Shown in pieces: positions 12,088 to 22,660 of a stretch of 64,000 nucleotides of DNA. Every line of letters starts with the position of its first letter. The first letter of the stretch is position 1. The notes beneath the pieces are model-generated. The model ran no database searches, was not told the origin of the DNA, and was given only the letters and a program-made list of their open reading frames with translations. The DNA comes from Davidsoniella eucalypti (taxonomy: Eukaryota > Ascomycota > Sordariomycetes > Microascales > Ceratocystidaceae). The DNA lies in assembly GCA_004009845.1 (NCBI GenBank), contig RMBW01000114.1, positions 1 to 64,000 of the forward strand, written 5' to 3'. Position numbers and translations under genes: made by a program.

Positions 12088-14352
12088 TTAGTACAGTATA
12101 AAGCTACAATTTTATATACATGATTGCGTGTCGTGGCTAATTAGCCCGTTGATTCCACATCATGTATGATGATGACGATGATGATGACGGTGGGGGGGAG
12201 CTCAACCAGGAGATATGACAATCAACTGTATGTGACTTGTGAGTCTCCTCGATAGTCTGTGAGCAGAAAATAAACGTTAGCTGAAGATACGAAGAAACGA
12301 GGGACAGAGGAAGAAAAACAAAGGGAGTGAATAGCGAAGGGGGGGGGAGGGGTCGAGAAAGGAAGAATCAAAACCAAGAAGTAGGGTGTGAAGAGCCGGG
12401 AACTAGCACGAGAATCGGAGCAATGTTCACAGCCCAAGCACACCAAACCTCACGGTCACCACCACCATTTGGAATTTGACCCCTTCTCGCTTCTCGCCCT
12501 GTTTTGTGTTTGTTTTGTTGGGCTCTCGTTTTGCGTAGAGATTAACATCCAAGTATCTCACCTCCCCCCCTTCCCAGGCCTAACGAAGACCAAAAGATTG
12601 GCCCACGCCTCAACCATAAAACATGCAAGAATGATCAGAAGCTGAATACCTACTTTAGGAGTGAGGGGCCGAGCCGGATGATGATGCTGTTTTGGACATC
12701 GAGAGACATCACATAGGATGAGAGAGCATACGTGTTATGTGATAATGTGTGGTGTGGTGGATATGGATGGAACAGTCGTGAGGAATCACCGGCAAGAAAA
12801 AAGAAAGGATATCTCGACACGCAAGTTTGGGGCCAGCGAATATGCCTCTATTTGGACGGTACAGGCGAGTATCTGGAGTGAAGAGGGCATACAATAAGAG
12901 GATCATAATATCATGTCTTGCCAAAAAACGGAGCATGGATGAAGTGCGAGATATCGAGAGCTTTGTCTCACGTGCAAAGCCCTTTGTTTACCATTTCGTC
13001 TATTATCGTGTTTTATATCCTTCCTTTGCCTTGCCTTTCCTGTCTACTGCAGACGAAAGAGTAAGCTCGATATATCCGAGCCAAGCGGATGAAGAGAAAA
13101 TTCCAAGAAAAAAGAAAAAAAAAAGTACAAAGAGGGGCTGGAACAAAGAGCAAGGTCGAATATGCTACATTACATCGTCACTGCATGAAGGCTGCCATTC
13201 CTTCGCTAGAAATTCTCTCTAGCGACTAAGACAAGTGGAATGTCTATGAAGCTATAGTGGCATGCGATGTTTACCGAATACTGCGTGTCCAGTGCATTAC
13301 GCCCCTCCGTCCAGAGCTGAAGAGAATAGGCTAGGAAGCTAGGAGAAGTAGCATTTCTACGACAGTTGAAAACGTTGATAGGACGCTATGCTCTATATCA
13401 CCAAATGTATCCTAAAGCCCTAGCAGGAGGAAAACGTATGAAATGCCGTGGTTTACGCCATGCGATGTACAGTCGTACACAGAATCTTGGGGGGGGGTTT
13501 TCTTTCTCGTGTCAAAATATGCTTCTCGCTCTACACAACTTGCGTATACGAGAATTGGGTTCATTATATAGTACACAGCATATGTATATGCGTCTGAAAT
13601 ACATCAAGCAACCATGCTACAGAGGGGACTTGTGCTTCATTTGCGGCCCTCGAAAGTGGCCCATTGGTAAAATCGTATAAAACATGCTGTATTGGGTCGA
13701 CTTCCAAGTTCACGTAGGGGAAAGCCGAGTATAGCTGGAACTATAGTCTGTATACAGTGAGAATCTGCAGTTCCTCTACATGTGATGATGACAGAAAGCC
13801 AATGGTTCGAGACTGTTGATTTGTAACGACGCCGTTAGGTCTTGCATGTCAACATAGGCAGACAGACAAGGCGGACTATCTCTGCTTGGCTGTTTTGAAG
13901 TACTTTGAGCACATCCAGATACAGGATCTGCTTGGCGTCGTGGTGTCCTTTTGTAGCACATATGTCGGCGATGTCTCAAAGCAAGCCAGTCGATATTAGT
14001 CTGCCGCCGGGGTTTCTATTGCTCCGGGTCGCTCTGAGTGGCTGGACTAGTGCACGTACGGCACATTCCCATAGCAGGCCCCGTTTGATCGAAAGAGCGA
14101 TTTCCAGCCTTTGCATGGAGCTAGTAGGTGATATTGTGATATAGGCATATCCAGCCTCTAGCCATAGACCGAAAGCTGCGATCATTCTCCCAGACGCCGA
14201 AGCTAGCGGGCAACAGACATGCAATGCAATGCAATGCAATGCACGGTACGCACAAACACAGTGATTCGCATTTGTAGGTCCTCGGCGCTATGCAACGGCC
14301 GGCGGGGTGGGGTTGGGGGAGTTCAGTGGCGTCGTCGAAGAATGGGCACTAT

Positions 14353-14386
14353 ACTTCTGTACTTCTGTACTTCTGTACTTCTGTAT
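14353..14386. repeat. 8-bp tandem repeat (acttctgt)
   Basis: Four consecutive units of acttctgt lie shortly after a five-base tgcaa repeat at 14219-14242. Simple-sequence expansion only. Confidence 0.85.
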
Positions 14387-14587
14387 GTATGGAAAGCTTA
14401 GCATTGGTTGGGCACCTGCTTAGGCGAGAATGTAGAGCACCGAAATTCTGGCGGGTTATGCAGATGGCACAGTCATAATCACACGAAGCTAGGGACACCA
14501 ACCAGTGTTAATATCGTTGCTTATACATGATCGCCGGCAGGCTCCCAAAAAGAGCAGCAATTAGCACGAAAAGGCTGCGGCCCGTGA

Positions 14588-14657
14588 ATATTAGTCCTGA
14601 TTATTAGTCCTGGTTATTAGTCCTGATTATTAGTCCTGATTATTAGTCCTGATTATC
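14588..14657. repeat. 13-bp tandem repeat (ttattagtcctga), five units
   Basis: Units begin at 14588, 14601, 14614, 14627 and 14640, nearly identical (one has tgg instead of tga). They fade into ttatcac. No coding or RNA function is visible. Confidence 0.88.
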
Positions 14658-16560
14658 ACATCTTCTGGTGTGGACGCCGGATATTGGGCGTTTTGTGTCC
14701 TATATTGTTTGTATTGTTTGTTAGTGCTTAGAAGATCTGTTGCGTATTTCTTTTTCGGGCTTCGTTTTTCACTTGTCACACATAAGCCCGTCACTTCAGG
14801 CCTTGCTAGTTCGCACAGGACAGTCTAGGATCTGTGACTAGGGGGAAAGGCACCTAGGTATTTGTTCTGTCGTTTCTTTGCGTTTATTTTTGATAGTTGG
14901 CTGTAGAGCGCAAGATATGCAGCTATGCCTACAGCTATGCCTATGCCTATACAACTATACATATACAGTGACGCTGGGTCGCCAAGGCCCAAAGATATTT
15001 GATAAACCCAAATGTTGCCCGCTACAGCATCAGCAAAATAAAACTGATGCCGTTGGGTAGCGCTACAAACGACAAACGAAAATACTTCGTAGCGAAAGCT
15101 GACTTGGCTGGATGCCTGAAAATGGGACATCACACTGCATTGGCATTAAAATATTACCCTCGCCCATTTTTTTTTCTCCTCAGTACTTTGAAAAAAAAAA
15201 AAGTGAAAGAAATAAAAAGAAGAAAAAAGTGTAAAAGTGAAATAAAAATGAAATAAAAAGTTATATAAAAAGATCTAGGCTTTCGACCTCCCTGAAAGCA
15301 AAGCCTATATTTGCAAGCAAGTTATTGATTCTTCGGCCAGGGTTCTTTTTTAACTTCCGTAAAACAGGCCGAAACTCTGCTAAAGTCAGGTAAACTATCT
15401 TCTCTTTATCCAGGCGCAAATCACTCCAATAACAACCCAGTTTGTATACAAATTATCAGCTACGGTTGAACGTGAATATTCACAGCTCTACCGCCTTCCA
15501 TTTTTCTTACAGCTGCTCTAGAGTTCACACAAGTAAAGTTCCCGGTCATGGCTTCCGTAAGAAAACTGCTCTAATGTACGACTATCAAAGATAGGGATGT
15601 TCGTTTTATTGTACAACGGACAGCTTACTATCAAATGTCTATCAATGTCATGCCATGCCGTTTTTACTGCCGTGTTTATATGTCGTTGCTGTATGGAATC
15701 TCAAGACACCAGGACGTTGCTTCTACCTGGCCTGACGGGCTGAAGAGAGGGGACACACCAGAGCACTTGGGGCGTACCAGAGTCTGTCTAGATATGCTTA
15801 ATTCGGCGAGAAAACCAACTCCCTTCAGCATGTGAAGCAGTATATTAGAGGGGATATAGTCGAGTGCATAGATCTCAGTATTAACTGTCAGTCGATAGAT
15901 CTCAGTATTGCACCTATCAGCTGTGTAGAAAGTACCACATACGGGCCCTAAGATCAAGGTAGATAGTGGGCGAGCTGGCCAAGGTCAAGACAAAATAGAT
16001 TGTCTACAGGAAGATCTCTATCTTGTGATATGAACTCTCGACCCAGATCTGGTCTAGATTTCAACGGGGAAGTCTTTGGCTACTTTCATGTTACCGGCTC
16101 TTAGGTACGGAGATAGTGAAAGCCGACCTCTCCAGACTATCTTGGATACTGGTTTTTTTTTACCTAGCAAGAGCAAAGAAACAAGCTCTTAACGGACTGT
16201 ATCACGGAATACAAGGCATATTATAAGCACACCTTTTCTATTTTCATCTACCAGATAAAGCAGCTTCATTTATATCATGTAGTATAGCCCATCAGACTGG
16301 ATCTGATCATGGCGGAAAACATAAGACGGCATATGTTATTACATGCCATCAAGAGAGGGCTATTACAATATGGCGATAACTAGAGAGTCTCACCCTCCTG
16401 CAAAGACAAACTTGGACGGTATCTTATACTATGGTACTGGTACTCTGACAGTTCCAAGGTTCTGGCCAAAAGCCTTACACTGCCTTGTTTACTGTTTACA
16501 GAGTGTACAAAGCGATTAGGCGTACCTCGAGTATTTCCAGTAAGTAGGATAGTATAATAT

Positions 16561-16811
16561 AGTATTAAAACAGAGTGATAATATAGCATTAAAACAGAGT
16601 GATTTCACAGCATTAAAACAGAGTGATAATATAGCATTAAAACAGAGTGATTTCACAGCATTAAAACAGAGTGATAATATAGCATCAAAACAGAGTGCTT
16701 TCACAGCATTAAAACAGAGTGCTTTCACAGCATTAAAACAGAGTGATTTCACAGCATTAAAACAGAGTGATTTCATAGCATTAAAACAGAGTGATTTCAC
16801 AGCATTAATGC
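16561..16811. repeat. 24-bp minisatellite, ten exact-length units
   Basis: Ten consecutive 24-bp units run from 16561 to 16800, plus a partial one. Each has the form agcattaaaacagagtg followed by a 7-bp variable end (ataatat, atttcac or ctttcac). Unit length is invariant, and variant ends alternate early in the array. Because 24 is a multiple of three, the minus strand stays open (16516-16893) with an eight-residue repeat resembling AVKSLCFN. There is no upstream coding context, so I treat this frame as fortuitous. Confidence 0.92.
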
Positions 16812-17093
16812 TTATTCCAGCAAGCACCTCAGATCCATATGTGACTGATTCTTGATTGATAGGTATGCCCTTACTAGATATGATACTGTACACAAGTGTA
16901 TGTGTCTGGGCCGAAGTTGGACAAGCAGCTCAACATTAAGCGTCTCGACTGTATGCTTCATCGCAAAGCCCGCTATCAGTACCTTGTCTAAGGCCGCTAT
17001 ACACTCGTTTTGGCACAGCTTGATAGACAGTACAGTAGAGGGACAAGACGTGGGTTTGCTCCGCCATAGGGCTAGTATGCACGGCTATCAGTG

Positions 17094-17175
17094 AGGCACA
17101 AGGACATCTTCATAGCTCTATAGCTCCGTAAGGTTAATGGATTTTTAAAAATAAAATAAAACGTTAGGCACAAGG
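17094..17175 (+). mobile_element. Short retro-inserted element, full-length core with 10-bp TSD
   Basis: The direct repeat aggcacaagg lies at 17094-17103 and 17166-17175. The core is at 17107-17143 with four substitutions (ccgtaagg and atggatt replace the usual forms). It is followed by an A-rich tail of TTTAAAAATAAAATAAAA type. Confidence 0.85.
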
Positions 17176-20100
17176 GGACTACCCGGGTGATACTACGCTG
17201 GGGTAAAATCTCCGTATTGATTCCCGGATCAAGCAACACGTTCTTCTGTTCTTGTAAGTATGTTGCATGCGGCCAAGCAGATTTGTAGCTGTGGCCAATG
17301 CAACATCAAAAGCTGAGTTTCGAAACATCAAGGCTCAGTTATCAGCAATGCGGGTATCTCTGATTATAATCTATCTATTTCACAGCCAGAAATGTGACAA
17401 CGCAATGGTCGCTAATGCAAAGAGCAAAACCTGAGAGGTCTCCGCCAACTGCTAAGACAAATGGCAGCGTTAGCTCTGCTCCTCTGTTCCCAAGACTGCC
17501 GGCAGGATAATACAGAAATACAGAGCACTGATATATGTTCTTCCTACAACGTACTACGAAAAAGCAGGCATTATCCAATGAAGCTAGAGGGGTACACGGA
17601 TGAAGAAAGGCGGAACAATGATAAATCTGAACAAAGGGAAAAGAAAAAGAAAAACGATGTTCCCAATAAACCCCAGGTTGCCCGGTATCACAGGCTCACA
17701 GGTTGATCTATCCAAAGCCAACAAACGAACCAAGCTCATGCTCATGCTCTCCGATATTTACCGTAGCTGCTCATTGGCTGAACACTGTCTTATGTACGCA
17801 CTCGACAAGAAGATTTACCATGCCGACTTAGGGATCTGCTAGTGTCTGCGTATCTGTAAGTAGTCGTGCTAGGTGTGTATTGCACTTGGAGATTCGTATT
17901 GGGGTGGGCATGGTTGGAGACATACAGACACGGCTTTAGCTGGGATTACGCATCTTGCAGAGCTGAAGAGAAAACGAAAGAGCCAACTGGTTCTGGCGTG
18001 CTACAGAATATATGGCAGCATGTAAGAGTAAGAGAGTCGTATATGCAAGTCTGGTGGTCAGTCAACGCCAAGCTCGACACCAGAAATCGCCTGATAGACA
18101 CCTCTAGGCGCTGAAACTTCACAGATGTACCTTGTGATGGGAAAACACCTGGCGATAACGACATGTTTTGTTCTCGGCTTACATACAGCGTAGTCAGCGC
18201 CGAGTCGTCAGCTTTCCCTCTGTTTGTGACGAGAAAAACGATCGGCGGCCTTTTCTCGCGTCCGGCCATGTATAAAAGGACACACATATCGTCAGGCATT
18301 GGCTGCGGCTTAGCACTAATACAGCATCATGGGGCGATCGCAAGCACATCAAGGTCCTTTCTTGGTGCAAAGCGATATACTCTGCACTATCAGGGACTGC
18401 TGTTGCTCTGACGCCCGCACACATACGCAGTTCTCTTTTCTGTGGCTGGGGAGAAAACCTCGCCAAGTTTTAGATATCCGACGCTGTTTCTGTCCGGCAT
18501 AAGCTCTGATCGAACCATCTCTAGAGAATTGCGTCTACTATTTGCTCAAACCGGACACTATCGAATATCTTGGGCTCCCAACTCTACCACTACTTTTGGG
18601 GCAAACGCCACTACACGGGGAATATCCAAATTATAGTTGATCAAGCTACAGCTGCTGGTAGCGCCAGAACAAAAAGAAACAGGTTTAATTACACAGCCCA
18701 TAGTCTTCAGTGGCCTTTCCTGTGATAGCTATGCATACGTAATGCACATATATACTGTAAATGAGTGATTCTATACAGATACGCCACTCGTCGCTATATA
18801 GCCGGCTTCGACAGGCTTAGATACGCTTACGCCCTACAATAATTTAGTTCGTGGAATCGCCCTCGATGCGATTTGTCGTTTCTAGGTAAAGGGGGGGGAA
18901 AGAGAAAGAATGACAGAATTCAAAAATGAAGAAAAAAAAGAACCAGCTCACGATACGCTCATGGTCTCTTCTGCTAAGACACCAAAGACGCAAGACAGAC
19001 TCAACTCAGCTAGTTACGACAACTGGCCAAGGGAGATCATACACACGTATCCTTACACGACTGTCATCTGGGGACTCGGTCCCACGCAAGAGCTGAGCCA
19101 AGTCTCTTCTGCGCCGACAGAATACAGAGAGCGGTGCAGTAAAGAAAACGGTTGTATGAAATAAATCAGCGGTAGCCTGTTAGCGATCTCTGTCTTGTTT
19201 CCCCCGCCAGCAAGGGTGCCCAAGACAGATAACAAGCTAGAACATCAAAAGAGAAACAACGGTTCCTCAAGCCAACTCGCTTGCTTATCGCTTGTCTGGC
19301 TATCTGCTCCCTACACAATATATATGTGACTCAATGCTTTGATTAATCGCCAGATCTGAAAAAAAAAAACTTGTGTTATCGCAGTCTGTGTTTGTCGTGC
19401 TAGGCCGTTTTGATCATCCCCAAAAACATGCAAGGAACACTACAGTCGATCAGCAGCCTTTTCATTCTTTTTGCCGCCTGTCTCCTTCGTTTCGAGCCCT
19501 GCTGTGTCCCTATTTGGCTCATGTCCTCGAAGCAATGCCCCGCATCAGCGCTTCAACCATGGATAGAATGTTCCTTTCGAGCCTGTTGCTTTGATGATAG
19601 CGTATACTAGCATCTCTAGTCATCGAAGCAGTAGCTTGCTCCTCCTTCCGCTGGCTTACTCAAAGTCGAATTCTTACAGAAATATGTCTGTGTATGTCTT
19701 GGAACCCCCAGAAACAAAACAAGATGATAAGAATACTTTTACATGTCATATCCGGTCCAGTAAGCAAGCAAATGGCATAATAACAGCCTCAGTTATGGCC
19801 TTGATTCATTTGCTGTTCTTTTTCACTCTGGCTTATCGGTCGAGTGTCTCTCAATGAACTTGATGTGTCTGTACACGTATCTCGAACCAATATTGAGCAG
19901 ATGCGATTCTTGCTATCACGCATGTGCGCATATCTGCATCTCCACTGAATCAACAAGAAAGACAAGGCTATTATGATTCGGCAGGCGGCACGGAGAGATA
20001 TGCTCTTCCTAGCCCGCAAAACTGCCTGTCTCATGTTTAACCCAGGCCCAGCTAGAATGTAAATCCATTAATCAGCATACATGTAGGTCTTCGACAACTG

Positions 20101-21017
20101 ACTCAAGCCTGTATGTGTACTTTCAGTCGACGGTGTGTATTCCCTTTTATTCCCGGTATCTGCTACTACAGCCAACTAGACACAACAGAGTCATATCATA
20201 TCAAACGGCCTATCTACAAATTTGCACTTTTGATCATTACGTGTAGCTCGTCTTTTTGATGCAAGAATCTTCTTTGGGAATAGACGAATCACCCCCGCAC
20301 TACAATGCAAGGGCTTTGCTGGCAACCCAGGCTCTATTTTGCTTATTAGCGAGTTGGTCTTGGCGCCGGGATTCAACAGGCTATGAAGAAGAAGCAAAAC
20401 TAAGAGAACAGAAAAAAAGAAGAATGCGTGAGCATACCTAAACCTCCTAGTAAGTAGCCATGAGGCACTGAGAGTTGCTCGGTAAATTTTCCTTTTCTTT
20501 TCCTTTTTACACAATACATGCAGCACGGGCTTATAGAGTCTTGACAATATCACGGGGTGCAATAATGCCTATACAGATTTGTTATTGTCGTCTCGCAGGG
20601 ATTCCGGGTGACATGAAAAGAAAACGCGGGAGATAGATTATTGAATAAGAGTAGTATAATAATAGTAAATGCATGGTTAACGTGTTAAGCTTTTTCATAT
20701 AGAACAAGGGATATCAAGAGCCTCGTGGCATCGGCAAAGGCCATCTTTGAAGCTACATTGTTCGGCCTTTGCTTTTTTTCTGGCTATTTTCTTTTCTTTA
20801 TCATACCATCTGGAAAAAGTAACATACTAAACCAACGAAGGGCTTGTCATTGTCTTCCCCGCAGTACATAATAGACTTATAGTGTCAAACGAAAGATATT
20901 CACACGTTCTTAGTCATCCTATATCACCTTAAGAAAGAAATACTTGAACCACTTTGTAAGGAAAAAAAAAAAAGAAGAAAAAAAGAAAAAAAAAATAGGA
21001 AATATGCAAAAAGATGG

Positions 21018-21031
21018 AGCTTCTTGAAGCT
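21018..21031. other. Short inverted repeat in tRNA-Glu 3' trailer
   Basis: AGCTTC, a two-base spacer and GAAGCT form a small hairpin just downstream of the tRNA (minus strand). It is followed by a five-T run (A run at 21008-21012 on the plus strand) that should act as the RNA polymerase III terminator. Confidence 0.5.
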
Positions 21032-21038
21032 TAGTATT

Positions 21039-21110
21039 CTCCGATACGGGGAGTCGAACCCCGGCCGCCTCGGTGAAAACGAGGAATCCTAACCGCTAGA
21101 CCATATCGGA
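21039..21110 (-). tRNA. tRNA-Glu (anticodon TTC)
   Basis: On the minus strand this 72-nt sequence folds as a full cloverleaf. The acceptor arms TCCGATA and TATCGGA are followed by discriminator G. The anticodon stem CCTCG/CGAGG encloses loop TTTTCAC, with anticodon TTC at 21075-21077, and the T arm contains GGTTCGACTCC (the B box). It reads GAA codons. No intron is present and the CCA end is not encoded, as expected for a eukaryotic nuclear gene. A T5 terminator lies about 27 nt downstream. It is the only tRNA I found. Confidence 0.97.
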
Positions 21111-22331
21111 ATGCCTATTCATGTGTATATGTCTAACTATCGGCAGTTATCATCCAAGTCTCTGTAACCCTAAGTAACCCTATAATTCCAGTATAATACA
21201 ATGGCTTACAACAAGATTTGAATTTTTAAAAACCACAATGATTTATGATTCGAACTTTGTAAATAACTATCCTACATGGCATTATTTAGTTGCCTTTCGT
21301 TCAAGCATGATTGAAACTTGGTTCCAAAAAAAAGCCATGTTCTTATCATCTTTCATAGTGATTTGAAATTATCTGCTAGCCTGTGTGTATTATGTGTACC
21401 CCCCCTAGTTAAACACAATATTTGTTTCTTTTTTATTTTGTTTGTTTTTTTCTTCTTCTTACCACCCATGATTGTCATGGAATGTGATTGACTTGATTTG
21501 ATATTCACAAGGTGGGGAAAAGAAAAACCAGGCGCAAAGACTAGCCCGAACCGAAGTCACAGAGCAAATGAACATTGGATCGGAGAATTTGCGTGTCCCA
21601 TTTGTTTTTCTAGGTTGTATTTACAAGTACAAGTATGGTGCTTTCATAAAAGTAACTGGAACTAACTATATAAAAAGAATTAAATAAAATAACAAAATGA
21701 CGGGTTTGTCTCCCTCGGCAACAAGGCTAAAATAAACTAGAGGAAGAGAAAGAAACAACGTTCATGAGGGTGGCTGTGCTTACGAGTGGATGTGACGGTT
21801 GGCCCGTAGTGAATCTCTGCACATTTGTAGTATTATGTAGGGTGCTGGAGAACCTTTCGACATTTTAGATTGTAGATGTGTTTATCGAGCTACCCAAACT
21901 AGCCTTGCTATCATAGATTATCACCGTATACAGGATTTTTGTCGCCTTGTTTTCTTCCTTCTGTCTTGGCCTGATACGATTGCCCTATGAGGTATCAATT
22001 TACCGTATATTTATGTATCTTCATTGCTAGGCGAGGGCGATATGCATGCTAGAAGAAAAAGGTAGTATATTTTTTTGCCACTATTACTCGGGGAACCATA
22101 GTAAAAATACAAGATAGAAGGTTGTGTCTGTGTGTTTGCAAGGAATGGGAGCTGAAAACAACGAATAGAAGACGCCATGAATGCTTAACGGCCCTGGTTA
22201 CAGCGAGCACTGGCATAAACTTTGGAGGTTCCTCCCAGCCTAAAGCACATCCTACTCCAGTACCCGCTGGAGGCATTGAAAACAAGCAGGTCAGTTTAGA
22301 AGAAATCCTATGAGGAAATCACCGGTTAATA

Positions 22332-22414
22332 TGTTTCTTCGAATCTTCATAGCTCTATAGCTCCATAAGATAAATGAATTATATATATATATATTTTTTT
22401 TTTGTTTCTTCGAA
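22332..22414 (+). mobile_element. Short retro-inserted element with exact 12-bp TSD and AT/T tail
   Basis: TGTTTCTTCGAA flanks the insertion exactly at 22332-22343 and 22403-22414. The 37-bp core (22344-22380) starts immediately after the left repeat. Its tail is not poly-A but about seven AT repeats followed by nine T residues (22381-22402). This is the cleanest full-length example in the window. Confidence 0.9.
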
Positions 22415-22617
22415 AACGGAACCAGGGACGCAGAATCGACGAATTACACTGTTACTCGTGTATTCGAGGATTTAGGGCGGGCTAGTTGTACATGTTGTTG
22501 TTGTTATATTTATTCTCTTCCTATAGTTGTACATGTAGCATGTATACCAACAGTGGGCAACGAGCTATCGAGATAGCCATATTCCTGAAATTCCAGCCTG
22601 GAAGTGGGCTTGGGGAA

Positions 22618-22660
22618 ACCCCTCTTTCTCTCGCTCTTTCTCTCGCTCTTTCTCTTGTTC
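22618..22660. repeat. CT-rich 12-bp tandem repeat
   Basis: Three to four units of the form ctctttctctcg. Simple-sequence tract with no associated gene. Confidence 0.8.

Larger units (their letters stand above)
10201..21038. other. Gene-free AT-rich region with repeats
   Basis: No open frame in these nearly 11 kb has coding character. They are short, AT-biased and lack motifs or splice signals joining them. I see short retro-inserted elements near 12.0 and 17.1 kb, minisatellites at 14.35, 14.59 and 16.56 kb, and many homopolymer and purine tracts. Non-coding RNAs cannot be excluded from sequence alone. Confidence 0.55.

Noticed and set aside
16561..16811. CRISPR array
   Set aside because: Units are contiguous, with no unique spacers of constant length, and the genome is eukaryotic. 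It is a minisatellite.
16516..16893. 125-aa minus-strand protein with eight-residue repeats
   Set aside because: It is open only because the minisatellite unit is 24 bp. There is no promoter, signal or homologue in view.
21157..21187. Telomere-like ctgtaaccctaagtaaccct near the tRNA
   Set aside because: Only two imperfect units are present, not an array. Probably chance.
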